Position numbers and translations under genes: made by a program. The notes beneath the pieces are model-generated. The model was not told the DNA's origin and did not search any database. It saw nothing but the letters and a program-made list of their open reading frames with translations. Of a DNA stretch of 64,000 bases, positions 21,586 to 29,624 are shown in pieces (positions within the stretch are counted from its first letter, which is position 1; each line of letters begins with the position of its first letter). The DNA is taken from positions 2,170,001 through 2,234,000 of the forward strand of contig NZ_CP058554.1 of assembly GCF_014109725.1 (NCBI RefSeq), written 5' to 3'. Source of the stretch: Comamonas piscis. Its GTDB lineage: Bacteria > Pseudomonadota > Gammaproteobacteria > Burkholderiales > Burkholderiaceae_C.

Positions 21586-23118
21586 ATGCAACGACGTTTG
21601 ACTTCGATCGCCGCCGCCATGCTGCTGGCGGGTACTGCGTTTTCGGCCCACGCGGCCAAGGACGTGGTGGTAGCGGTGGCTTCCACCTTCACGACCACCG
21701 ACCCCTACGATGCCAATGACACCTTGTCGCAAGCGGTAGCCAAGTCCTTCTACGAAGGCCTGTACGGCTTTGACAAGGACATGAAGATGATTCCCGTGCT
21801 GGCCACGGGCTTCGACGTGAGCAAGGATGGCCTGGTCTACACCTTCAAGCTGCGCAGCGGCGTGAAGTTCCACGACGGCACGCCTTTCAACGCAGAAGCG
21901 GTGAAGCAGACCTTTGAGCGCGTGATCAACCCGGACAACAAGCTAAAGCGCTACAACCTGTACAAGAACATCGCCAAGATTGAAGCGGTGGACGATCTCA
22001 CCGCCAAGTTCACGCTGAAAGAGCCCTTTGCGCCTTTCGTCAACTCGCTGGCCCACCCATCGGGCGTGATCATCTCGCCCGCTGCGCTCAAGCAGTACGG
22101 CAAGGACATCGTGCAGCACCCCGTTGGCACCGGCCCCTTCAAGTTTGTCGAGTGGAAGCCTTCGGATTACATGAAGGTGGCCAAGTTTGACGGCTACTGG
22201 CAAAAGGGCTTGCCCAAGGTGGATTCGATCACCTGGCGCCCGGTGGTGGACAACAACACCCGTGCATCAATGATGCAGACCAACGAAGCGCATTTCGCCT
22301 TCCCGGTGCCGCCAGAAGCGGTGGCCACCCTGGAGAAGAAGGCCAGTCTGGAAGTCACCAAGGCCCCGTCGATCATCCATCGCTACATCTCGATGAATGT
22401 GACGCAAAAGCCCTTTGACAACCCCAAGGTGCGTGAGGCGCTGAACTACGCCATCAACAAGGAAGCGCTGTCCAAGGTGGCTTTTGCCGGCTCGGCCATT
22501 CCTGCCGAAGGTGTGCTGCCCAAGGGTGTGGAATTTGCCACCAAGCTGGGCCCCTGGCCCTACGATCCAGCCAAGGCCAAGGCCTTGCTGAAGGAAGCCG
22601 GTTATCCCAACGGCTTTGAGAGTACCTTGTGGTCGGCCTACAACCACTCCACCGCCCAAAAGGTGATCCAGTTTGCACAACAGCAACTGGCGCAGGTAGG
22701 AGTGAAGGTAACGGTGCGCGCGCTGGAAGCGGGCCAACGTGTGGCGGAAGTGGAATCGGTGCAGGACGCCAGCAAGGCTGCGGTGCGCATGTACTACGTG
22801 GGCTGGTCCTCGTCCACAGGTGAAGCGGACTGGGCCATGCGCCCACTGCTGGCCGGTGAGAGCGCGCCTCCACGCGGCTTCAACACTGCGTACTACAACA
22901 ACGCCGAAGTGAATGCCGATATTGCCAAGGCGCTGGTGACCACCGACACCGCAGCGCGCGGCAAGATCTACGCCGATGCCCAGCAAAAGATCTGGAAGGA
23001 TGCGCCCTGGATCTTCCTGAACACCGAGCAACTGGTGTCCGTGCGTGCCAAGAACCTGTCTGGCTTCTACGTCATCCCTGACGGTAACTTCAACTTTGTT
23101 GACCTGGACCTGAAGTAA
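21586..23118 (+). CDS. gsiB: glutathione/peptide-binding periplasmic protein GsiB
   Basis: This 510-residue SBP_bac_5 family protein starts at the ATG at 21586, behind AAGAGGAAAG. The signal peptide is RRLTSIAAAMLLAGTAFSAHA. Family pattern: KDVVVAVASTFTTTDPYDAN, then FYEGLYGFDKDMKMIPVLA, LRSGVKFHDGTPFNAEAVKQ and HPVGTGPFKFVEW. It captures the peptide in the periplasm for the GsiCD channel. The gene begins 102 bases after gsiA and is followed by gsiC after three bases. Confidence 0.93.
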   Translation: MQRRLTSIAAAMLLAGTAFSAHAAKDVVVAVASTFTTTDPYDANDTLSQAVAKSFYEGLYGFDKDMKMIPVLATGFDVSKDGLVYTFKLRSGVKFHDGTPFNAEAVKQTFERVINPDNKLKRYNLYKNIAKIEAVDDLTAKFTLKEPFAPFVNSLAHPSGVIISPAALKQYGKDIVQHPVGTGPFKFVEWKPSDYMKVAKFDGYWQKGLPKVDSITWRPVVDNNTRASMMQTNEAHFAFPVPPEAVATLEKKASLEVTKAPSIIHRYISMNVTQKPFDNPKVREALNYAINKEALSKVAFAGSAIPAEGVLPKGVEFATKLGPWPYDPAKAKALLKEAGYPNGFESTLWSAYNHSTAQKVIQFAQQQLAQVGVKVTVRALEAGQRVAEVESVQDASKAAVRMYYVGWSSSTGEADWAMRPLLAGESAPPRGFNTAYYNNAEVNADIAKALVTTDTAARGKIYADAQQKIWKDAPWIFLNTEQLVSVRAKNLSGFYVIPDGNFNFVDLDLK

Positions 23119-23121
23119 TCC

Positions 23122-24042
23122 ATGTTTCGCTACCTGCTCAAACGCTTGCTGGGGCTGATTCCAACGCTGCTGATCGTGGCGGTGTTGGTGTTTGGCTTCG
23201 TGCATATGCTGCCCGGTGACCCCGCGCGCCTGGCTGCTGGCCCCGAAGCCGGCCCGGAGACGATCGAACTGGTCCGCAAGGACCTGGGGCTGGACCTGCC
23301 CTTGCACCAGCAGTTCGTCCGTTTCTTCAGCAACGCGTTGCAGGGCGATTTTGGAAAATCCATCCGGACCAAGCGCCCGGTCTCGCAAGAGATTGCCGAG
23401 CGCTTTGGCCCCACCTTCTGGCTCACCTTGATGGCCATGGGCTGGTCGGTGGTGCTGGGCATGTTCCTGGGCATTGTCTCTGCCGTCTGGCGTAACCAGT
23501 GGCCTGACCGCCTGGGCATGACCTTGGCGGTATCGGGCATCTCCTTCCCCTCGTTTGCGCTGGGCATGCTGCTGATGCAGTTCTTCTCGGTCAAGCTCGG
23601 CTGGCTGCCCACCGTGGGTGCGGACAGCTGGAAGCACTATGTGCTGCCGTCGCTGACCCTGGGCGCGGCCGTGGCGGCGGTGATGGCGCGTTTCACCCGC
23701 AGCTCCTTTATCGACATCCTCAAAGAGGATTACGTGCGCACTGCGCGAGCCAAGGGTTTGAAGGAGACGGTCGTCGTCATCAAGCATGGCCTGCGCAACG
23801 CGATGATTCCGGTGGTCACCATGATGGGCCTGCAGTTCGGCTTTTTGCTGGGCGGCTCCATTGTTGTCGAGGTGGTCTTCAACTGGCCGGGCATGGGCCG
23901 CTTGCTGGTCGATGCTGTCGAGATGCGCGACTATCCGATCATCCAGGCCCTCGTGCTGCTGTTCTCGCTGGAATTTATCCTGATCAATCTGGTGGTGGAT
24001 CTGCTCTATGCCTGGATCAACCCCACCATCCGTTACCGCTAA
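23122..24042 (+). CDS. gsiC: glutathione/peptide ABC importer permease GsiC
   Basis: This 306-residue inner-membrane permease starts three bases after the gsiB stop. It shows the DppB/OppB layout: first helix FRYLLKRLLGLIPTLLIVAV, a short periplasmic loop (LPGDPARLAAGPE), and then five further membrane segments. The EAA-type cytoplasmic loop contacting the ATPase is YVRTARAKGLKETVVVIKHG. It forms the translocation pore with GsiD. Confidence 0.94.
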   Translation: MFRYLLKRLLGLIPTLLIVAVLVFGFVHMLPGDPARLAAGPEAGPETIELVRKDLGLDLPLHQQFVRFFSNALQGDFGKSIRTKRPVSQEIAERFGPTFWLTLMAMGWSVVLGMFLGIVSAVWRNQWPDRLGMTLAVSGISFPSFALGMLLMQFFSVKLGWLPTVGADSWKHYVLPSLTLGAAVAAVMARFTRSSFIDILKEDYVRTARAKGLKETVVVIKHGLRNAMIPVVTMMGLQFGFLLGGSIVVEVVFNWPGMGRLLVDAVEMRDYPIIQALVLLFSLEFILINLVVDLLYAWINPTIRYR

Positions 24043-24057
24043 GCAGGTGCTTTGGCT

Positions 24058-25017
24058 ATGACTACTCCGAACGCTCCTGAATCTACCGACCGCGCAGTGG
24101 CGGCCGCAACGGCGGTCCCCGCCGGCGCTGCAGCGCCATCGCTGCCCGCCAACCTGGCTGCATCGACGCGTATGCGCACGCCGATGGCCGAGTTCTGGCG
24201 CAAGTTCAAGCGCCAAAAGCTGGCCTTATTTGCTGGCGGCTTTATCTTGCTGCTGGTGCTGGTTGCCATCCTGGCGCCGTGGATCACCCCCTACGATGCC
24301 GAGAACTTTTTTGACTACGATGCGCTGAACTCGCCCCCCACGGCCAAGCACTGGTTTGGCGTGGATTCGCTGGGCCGGGATATCTTCAGCCGCATTCTGG
24401 TGGGCGCGCGAATCTCGCTGGCTGCCGGCTTTGTGTCGGTGGCGATTGGCGCGGTGATTGGCGCCATTCTGGGCCTGCTGGCTGGTTACTACGAAGGCTG
24501 GTGGGACCGCTGCGTGATGCGCATGTCCGACGTGCTGTTTGCCTTCCCCGGCATCTTGCTGGCCATCGGTATCGTTGCCATTCTGGGCAACGGCATGATC
24601 AATGTGATCATGGCGGTCGCTGTGTTCAGCGTGCCGGCCTTTGCCCGCCTGGTGCGCGGCAATGTGCTGGCGCTCAAGCAGCAAACCTATATCGAGGCCG
24701 TGCGCTCCATCGGTGCGCCGGACTGGGTCATCATGCTGCGCCACCTGCTGCCCGGCACCGTGTCTTCTGTGGTGGTCTACCTGACGATGCGCATCGGCAC
24801 CTCGATCATCACTGCGGCCAGCCTGTCCTTTCTGGGCATGGGCGCGCAGCCGCCTACGCCGGAGTGGGGCGCCATGCTGAACGAGGCGCGCAGCGATATG
24901 CTCAACGCCCCGCATGTGGCCCTGTTCCCCAGCCTGGCGATCTTTGTGACCGTGCTGGCCTTCAACCTGCTGGGGGACGGCCTGCGCGATGCGCTGGACC
25001 CCAAGCTTGACAACTGA
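24058..25017 (+). CDS. gsiD: glutathione/peptide ABC importer permease GsiD
   Basis: This is a 319-residue DppC/OppC-type permease. The ATG at 24058 is preferred over a TTG two codons earlier. A 45-residue cytoplasmic N-terminus precedes the first membrane helix (ALFAGGFILLLVLVAILAPW). The OppC N-terminal signature HWFGVDSLGRDIFSRILVGAR and the EAA loop (YIEAVRSIGAPDWVIMLRHLLP) are present. It is the last gene of the importer set, with a terminator at 25059-25094. Confidence 0.94.
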   Translation: MTTPNAPESTDRAVAAATAVPAGAAAPSLPANLAASTRMRTPMAEFWRKFKRQKLALFAGGFILLLVLVAILAPWITPYDAENFFDYDALNSPPTAKHWFGVDSLGRDIFSRILVGARISLAAGFVSVAIGAVIGAILGLLAGYYEGWWDRCVMRMSDVLFAFPGILLAIGIVAILGNGMINVIMAVAVFSVPAFARLVRGNVLALKQQTYIEAVRSIGAPDWVIMLRHLLPGTVSSVVVYLTMRIGTSIITAASLSFLGMGAQPPTPEWGAMLNEARSDMLNAPHVALFPSLAIFVTVLAFNLLGDGLRDALDPKLDN

Positions 25018-25058
25018 TTGGACTGCGGATCAGCAGGGCGCTGAAAGCGTCCCAGCAA

Positions 25059-25094
25059 AAGCGGCAAGCGCCTTGAGGTGCTCGCCGCTTTTTT
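25059..25094. terminator. bidirectional terminator between gsiD and the TPR gene
   Basis: AAGCGGC-AAGCGCC (25059-25072) pairs with GGTGCTC-GCCGCTT (25077-25090), with one wobble and one mismatch. Six T residues follow on the forward strand and TTTT on the reverse strand. Confidence 0.82.
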
Positions 25095-25110
25095 AATGGC
25101 CGGTGCCGTG

Positions 25111-25443
25111 TCAGGACGGTGCCGCATCCAGTTTCTGCAGGCGCTTGAGGAACACCGTCATCTCCTTGACCGTCTGCGTATCGCCTTGCTGCTCTGCCAC
25201 CTGCAGGCCTTGCTGCCAGCTGGCCTGGGCCTGTGCACGGGCGTCGGGCGCGCCCGATTCCAGCTGCGCCTTGCCCAGCAGCTTCCAGGCGGCCGAGTAC
25301 TGCGGGTTCTGCGCAACGGCCTGTGCCAGGTGCAGCGCAGCGGCCGCATAGTCGGCTTCCTTCAAGCAGGCCTGGCCCAGCCCAAAGCGCAGCACGGCGC
25401 TGTCTTGCCCCTTGGCCAGCAGTTTTTCCAATCCTTCGCGCAT
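25111..25443 (-). CDS. small tetratricopeptide-repeat protein
   Basis: This 110-residue protein begins at the ATG at 25443, with AGGAG seven bases upstream. The frame extends to 25506, but that adds an unconvincing 21 residues. Two to three TPR-like helix pairs are visible: SAVLRFGLGQACLKEADYAA, ALHLAQAVAQNPQYSAAWKL and then SWQQGLQVAEQQGDTQTVKE. There is no signal peptide, so it is likely a cytoplasmic protein-interaction adaptor. The partner is unknown. Confidence 0.8.
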   Translation of the reverse strand: MREGLEKLLAKGQDSAVLRFGLGQACLKEADYAAAALHLAQAVAQNPQYSAAWKLLGKAQLESGAPDARAQAQASWQQGLQVAEQQGDTQTVKEMTVFLKRLQKLDAAPS

Positions 25444-25505
25444 GCGGTCTCCTCTGTGTTGCGCCCAGCATAGTGCGCGGGCTTTGTCCGCAGAGTCTGT
25501 GCGCA

Positions 25506-25531
25506 TAAAAAAGGCGCTCCGAAGAGCGCCT
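25506..25531 (-). terminator. intrinsic terminator of mltD
   Basis: AGGCGCTC (25512-25519) pairs with GAGCGCCT (25524-25531) around a CGAA loop. The reverse strand continues with six T residues. It lies 26 bases after the mltD stop codon. Confidence 0.88.
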
Positions 25532-25556
25532 GGGGCTGGGCTGAGGCGGGTGGCGA

Positions 25557-27101
25557 TCAGCGCTTTTTCTTGGTGGTGCTGGTGCTGCGCTTGGAGGGCG
25601 CCTTCTTGGTAGCGGTCTGGCGCACCGCGGGCTTGCGCGCATTGCTGCTGTTGCGCGCGCTGGCCCTGCCACGCGGGGCAGGGGCGGCGCCCACGCGCAC
25701 GGGCATGTACAAAACCACCTGGTGGCCGACCTTGAAGGCACTCTTGACGCCGACATCGTTCCAGTCGGCGACCTGCGAGGCGGTGACCCGGTAGCGCTGG
25801 GCGACGCGGGCGACGGTATCGCCCTTGCGGGCCTTGACGGTGGTGCGGCGGGTGACGACTTCCGGCGTCAGCGCGATGTGGGCGTTGTCGGCCAGGTGGC
25901 TGGACACATCTTGCTTGACGGCGGCCGAGCGCGGCACCATCAGCGACGAGCCGCCCTTGACCATCATGCGCGGCGGAATGTTGTTGACCGCGCGCAGGTC
26001 GTTCTCGCTCATGCTGACCATGCCGGCGGCGGTGGCCACGGTCATGGTGCTGGGGACGGTCCAGACGGTCCAGCTCGCGTACTGGCCTTTTTCATGGGCC
26101 TGCAGGTTGCGGCGGAACACATTGGCGTTGTCCCAGGGCAGCAGCACCTGCGGCGTGCCGGCCTTGAAGATCACCGGGCGGTTGAACGAGGGGTTGAGCG
26201 ATTTCAGCTCATCCATCGTGACGCCGGCCATCTCGGCGACCTGGGCGGTGTCGATGTCGCGGTCCAGCGTGACGGCCTGGAAGTAGGGGTGGTTTTCGAT
26301 CAGCGGCAGCTCGGCCTGGAAGCGCTCGGGGTGGGCAATGATGTTCTTGACCGCCTGCAGCTTGGGCACATAGTTGCGCGTCTCATCGGGCATGCTCAGG
26401 TCGGTGTAGGCGCCGCCCAGCCCTTGCTTTTGGTTGCGCGCAATCGCGCGGCCCACGCTGCCTTCGCCCCAGTTGTAAGCGGCCAACGCCAGGTGCCAGT
26501 CGCCAAACATGTTGTAGAGCTTTTGCAGGTAGTCCAGTGCTGCGCGGGTGGAGGCCAGCACATCGCGGCGGTCGTCGCGGAACATGTTCTGCTTGAGGTC
26601 GAAATAGGTGCCCGTGGCCGGCATGAATTGCCACATGCCGGCGGCCTTGGCGCTGGACACCGCCTGCGGGTTGTAGGCGCTCTCGATGTAGGGAAGCAAG
26701 GCCAACTCGGTGGGCATGCCCCGACGTTCCAGCTCCTCGACGATGTGGAACATGTACTTGGACGAGCGCGCCGTCATGCGCTGGATGTAATCGGGGCGGG
26801 TGGAGTACCACTGCTCCTGGCTGGCGACCAGGTCATTTTCCAGATCGGGCATCGCAAAGCCGCGGCGGATACGGTCCCAGAGATCGTCAGGCACCGCCAA
26901 GTTGGTGACCGCGCCATTGCCCTGCAGGTTGGTGGCATTGATGGGGCTGAGCGGGCCGCTGGGGTAGCTGGGCGTGTGGGGGGCGGTGCTGGCTTTGAGG
27001 GGCGGGTCCACCGGCAGGCTGTTGGGGGCGCCAGTTTCGGTCGTGGCGCAGCCGGTGAGGGCGAGTAGGGCGCTCAGGCTCCACAGGTACAGATGCTTCA
27101 T
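25557..27101 (-). CDS. mltD: membrane-bound lytic murein transglycosylase D with LysM domains
   Basis: This 514-residue lipoprotein cuts the peptidoglycan glycan strand non-hydrolytically. The start is the ATG at 27101, which shares one base with the gloB stop (TGATG). A lipobox, LTGC, marks lipid attachment at about Cys18. The SLT domain has the catalytic glutamate in LPYIESAYNPQA, followed by AAGMWQFMPATG and YNWGEGSVGRAI. Two LysM-type modules follow: MVSMSENDLRAVNNIPPRMM and later KARKGDTVARVAQRYRVTAS. The extreme C-terminus is a basic Arg/Lys/Ser tail. It is translationally coupled to gloB, as in other proteobacteria. Confidence 0.95.
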   Translation of the reverse strand: MKHLYLWSLSALLALTGCATTETGAPNSLPVDPPLKASTAPHTPSYPSGPLSPINATNLQGNGAVTNLAVPDDLWDRIRRGFAMPDLENDLVASQEQWYSTRPDYIQRMTARSSKYMFHIVEELERRGMPTELALLPYIESAYNPQAVSSAKAAGMWQFMPATGTYFDLKQNMFRDDRRDVLASTRAALDYLQKLYNMFGDWHLALAAYNWGEGSVGRAIARNQKQGLGGAYTDLSMPDETRNYVPKLQAVKNIIAHPERFQAELPLIENHPYFQAVTLDRDIDTAQVAEMAGVTMDELKSLNPSFNRPVIFKAGTPQVLLPWDNANVFRRNLQAHEKGQYASWTVWTVPSTMTVATAAGMVSMSENDLRAVNNIPPRMMVKGGSSLMVPRSAAVKQDVSSHLADNAHIALTPEVVTRRTTVKARKGDTVARVAQRYRVTASQVADWNDVGVKSAFKVGHQVVLYMPVRVGAAPAPRGRASARNSSNARKPAVRQTATKKAPSKRSTSTTKKKR

Positions 27102-27874
27102 CAAAATTGGTTCTTCCAGCGACGCAGCGCGGCAAAAACGGCGACCGAGTCGCTGCTAGGGGTGGAGGGATCAAACTGCTGCGCAGCGCGGGCCACGGGG
27201 GCCAGGCTGCAACGCAAGAAGGGGTTGATGCGCAGCTCGTTGCCAAGCTGCGCGGGCAGGGTGGGCTCGCCTCGGTCGCGCAGCTGCTCGCAGTGCGCCA
27301 GATAGCGGGCGATGTCCTGGTTGTCGGGCTCCACCGCCTGGGCAAAGCGCAGGTTGGAGAGCGTGTACTCGTGGGCAGCACAGACCCGCGTGTTGGCGGG
27401 CAGCGCAGCCAGGGCCGACAGCGATGCATGCATCTGCGCGGGCGTGCCTTCAAAAAGGCGACCGCAGCCGCCTGAGAACAAGGTGTCGCCACAAAACAAA
27501 ATGGGCTGGCCCGCTACATCGGCGCAGTAATAAGCGATATGACCGGCGGTATGGCCGGGCACATCGATCACCTGCCACTGCAGGCCGAGCAGCACCAGGC
27601 TGTCGCCGCCCTGCATGGGCTGGCAAGGCTGGGGAATGTCTTCGGTAGCGGGGCCGTAAACGCGGGCACCGGTGGCTTCGCGCAGCTCGGCCACGCCGCC
27701 GGTATGGTCGCCGTGGTGGTGGGTCACTACAATGGCTTGCAGCTGCAGATCCAGGCGGCGCAGCGCCTCAAGCGCGGGCGCGGCCTGGCCTGGGTCGACG
27801 ATCAGCGCGTGCTGTCCGTCGTGCAGCAGCCAGATGTAGTTGTCGTTGAAAGCGGGCAGAGGTAACAGATGCAT
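27101..27874 (-). CDS. gloB: hydroxyacylglutathione hydrolase (glyoxalase II)
   Basis: This 257-residue metallo-beta-lactamase-fold enzyme hydrolyses S-lactoylglutathione to lactate and glutathione in methylglyoxal detoxification. The start at 27874 gives MHLLPLPAFNDNYIWLL, the family norm. The binuclear metal motif is VTHHHGDHTGG. Additional ligands are in DVPGHTAGHIAYY and FCGDTLFSGGCGRLFEGT, and the substrate-binding C-terminal region includes AAHEYTLSNLRFA. Its start codon overlaps, head to head, the ATG of the methyltransferase gene on the other strand. Its stop overlaps the mltD start. Confidence 0.97.
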   Translation of the reverse strand: MHLLPLPAFNDNYIWLLHDGQHALIVDPGQAAPALEALRRLDLQLQAIVVTHHHGDHTGGVAELREATGARVYGPATEDIPQPCQPMQGGDSLVLLGLQWQVIDVPGHTAGHIAYYCADVAGQPILFCGDTLFSGGCGRLFEGTPAQMHASLSALAALPANTRVCAAHEYTLSNLRFAQAVEPDNQDIARYLAHCEQLRDRGEPTLPAQLGNELRINPFLRCSLAPVARAAQQFDPSTPSSDSVAVFAALRRWKNQF

Positions 27875-28736
27875 GAATGACCAAATTATAGGCACGCAAA
27901 ACTGGTGGCAGACGCCGCTGGGCAGCTACATGCTGTCCTGGGAGCAAACATGTTACGACGATGCAGTGGCTGATATTTTTGGCTTCCATAGTCTGCAGAT
28001 CGGGCTTTTCCCGCTCCAGGGTCTGCGCAATAATCGCACGCCCCACCGCTGGCTGGCACTGGATTCGACCGAACAGATGCTGCAGTGGCAGCAAAGCAGG
28101 CTGGCAGATGTACAGAGCTTTGCGCCGCCTTTACAAAGCGAGGGCTGCCTGCCTGCAACAGCCACTACCCCGATAACCGCCAGCTTGGTGTGCGATGCCC
28201 ACGCCTTGCCGTTTGGCCCCGATACGCTGGACCTGGTGCTGCTGCCCCATACCTTGGAGCTGAGTGCCGACCCGCATGCGGTGCTGCGCGACGTGGCCCG
28301 GGTGATGGTGCCCGAAGGGCGGGTGCTGATCAGCGGTATCAACCCGGCCAGCCTCTGGGGTATGCACACCTGGAGCCGCCGCATACCGGGTCTGCAAAAG
28401 CTGCCGCCCATGCCCGATGACCACAACCTGATTGGCTATGGCCGTTTGCGCGACTGGCTCAAGCTGTTGGGTCTGGAGTTGCAAAGCGCCAGTTTTGGCT
28501 GTTTTCGCCCTGCGATGCGCAGCGATGCCTGGTTGAGCCGCTGGGAATGGATGGACCGGCTGGGGCCCGCGGCTTGGCCAGTGCTGGGTGGTGTGTATTT
28601 TGTCGAGGCGGTCAAGAAAGTGCCCAGCGTCCACAAGCTGGCCGCGCCCTGGAAGGCGCCAGCGCCCAGCGGCGTGGGGCGCCCTGCAGTCGCAGCGCGT
28701 GAGCGGTTGACCGAGACCCATCGCCGCCCGGATTAA
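27873..28736 (+). CDS. YafS-like SAM-dependent methyltransferase
   Basis: This is a 287-residue protein from the ATG at 27873 (MNDQIIGTQNWW). It resembles the E. coli YafS family by its FHSLQIG segment in place of a classic glycine-rich motif I, then ALPFGPDTLDLVLLPHTLE, the DPHAVLRDVARVMVPEGRV helix-strand, and ISGINPASLWG. Substrate is unknown. It lies between gloB and rnhA as in E. coli, but here on the strand opposite gloB with overlapping start codons. The next gene, rnhA, is 103 bases downstream. Confidence 0.88.
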   Translation: MNDQIIGTQNWWQTPLGSYMLSWEQTCYDDAVADIFGFHSLQIGLFPLQGLRNNRTPHRWLALDSTEQMLQWQQSRLADVQSFAPPLQSEGCLPATATTPITASLVCDAHALPFGPDTLDLVLLPHTLELSADPHAVLRDVARVMVPEGRVLISGINPASLWGMHTWSRRIPGLQKLPPMPDDHNLIGYGRLRDWLKLLGLELQSASFGCFRPAMRSDAWLSRWEWMDRLGPAAWPVLGGVYFVEAVKKVPSVHKLAAPWKAPAPSGVGRPAVAARERLTETHRRPD

Positions 28737-28839
28737 TGCCGCTGGGCAGTTGGCATGCGGCGCCGGGCCCGGGCTGAAAACCGCCGCAAATGCGCTTATA
28801 GTGGCCCCCTGTTATTGATGCTAGTGCCAAGGAGTGGCT

Positions 28840-29289
28840 GTGAACCAAGTGGTGATTTATACGGACGGCGCCTGCAAAGGCAACCCGGGCCCCGGCGGCT
28901 GGGGTGCTTTGCTGAGCGCGGGCACGGCGCAAAAGGAGCTGTTCGGCGGCGAGCTGGGTACCACCAACAACCGCATGGAGCTGATGGCCGTGATCCAGGC
29001 CCTGGAGGCTTTGAAGCGCCCCTGCGATGTGCAGCTGTATCTGGACAGCCAGTATGTGCGCAAGGGCATCACCGAATGGATCACGGGCTGGAAAGCCAAG
29101 GGCTGGCGCACGGCCAGCAAGGAGCCCGTGAAGAATGTGGATTTGTGGCAGCGCCTCGATGCGCTGGTCCATGGCGGCGAGCACCGCATCACCTGGCACT
29201 GGGTCAAGGGCCATGCCGGCGATCCGGGCAATGAGCGCGCAGATGCGCTGGCGAACAAGGGTGTGGCGGTGGCGCTAGGCCGCGCCTAA
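28840..29289 (+). CDS. rnhA: ribonuclease HI
   Basis: This 149-residue enzyme removes RNA from RNA-DNA hybrids. The GTG at 28840 is preferred, five bases after AAGGAG. A GTG two codons earlier would sit on the ribosome site. The catalytic acids are Asp in VIYTDGAC, Glu in NNRMELMAV, Asp in LYLDSQYV and Asp in ERADALANKG. The basic handle region GWKAKGWRTASKEPVKNVDLW is intact. In E. coli dnaQ follows divergently; here no dnaQ is present. Confidence 0.97.
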   Translation: MNQVVIYTDGACKGNPGPGGWGALLSAGTAQKELFGGELGTTNNRMELMAVIQALEALKRPCDVQLYLDSQYVRKGITEWITGWKAKGWRTASKEPVKNVDLWQRLDALVHGGEHRITWHWVKGHAGDPGNERADALANKGVAVALGRA

Positions 29290-29330
29290 AACTTTTCCGG
29301 TAATACAAAGCACAACGCAGGGAGCAAGAT

Positions 29331-29411
29331 ATGGGACGCATCATGCGCATTCTGGCCGTCATTGGCGTGCTGGCCGCTCTGTACGTGGCTTACCGCTACG
29401 GGGTGTTTTAA
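29331..29411 (+). CDS. 26-residue predicted membrane microprotein
   Basis: A short frame with ATG at 29331 and TAA at 29409-29411 encodes MGRIMRILAVIGVLAALYVA plus YRYGVF. An AGGGAG ribosome site lies eight bases upstream. One hydrophobic helix with a positively charged N-terminus (R3, R6) predicts a single-pass inner-membrane peptide. It begins 41 bases after rnhA and ends before a repeat-containing gap. Support is the ribosome site, the helix and the clean start and stop. Conservation is untested. Confidence 0.55.
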   Translation: MGRIMRILAVIGVLAALYVAYRYGVF

Positions 29412-29624
29412 GAGCCGCAAACACAACCCTTGATACGTCGTTGCCTCGCCGGCCGCGCCAAGCCTTGTCGTACGTCTGTACTGCCTGCAGCTTGGCGCCT
29501 AGTCGGGGACGCCTAGTCGGGGGCGCCCAGCCTCAACCGCAAACCTTCGGTTTGCTGGGTCGTGTTACCGGCGCTAAGCAACGCGCCCACCAGCGCAGGC
29601 CGCTGGTGTGCGGAATGGCGTGGT
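29412..29624. repeat. gap with 14-base tandem repeat and hairpins
   Basis: The unit CGCCTAGTCGGGGA occurs at 29496-29509 and again with one change at 29510-29523, followed by a third partial CGCC. A short hairpin, GCAAACC-TTC-GGTTTGC, lies at 29539-29555. The text around 29430-29530 has the look of a dispersed intergenic repeat of this bacterial group. That impression is from memory and no second copy is in the window. Confidence 0.5.
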
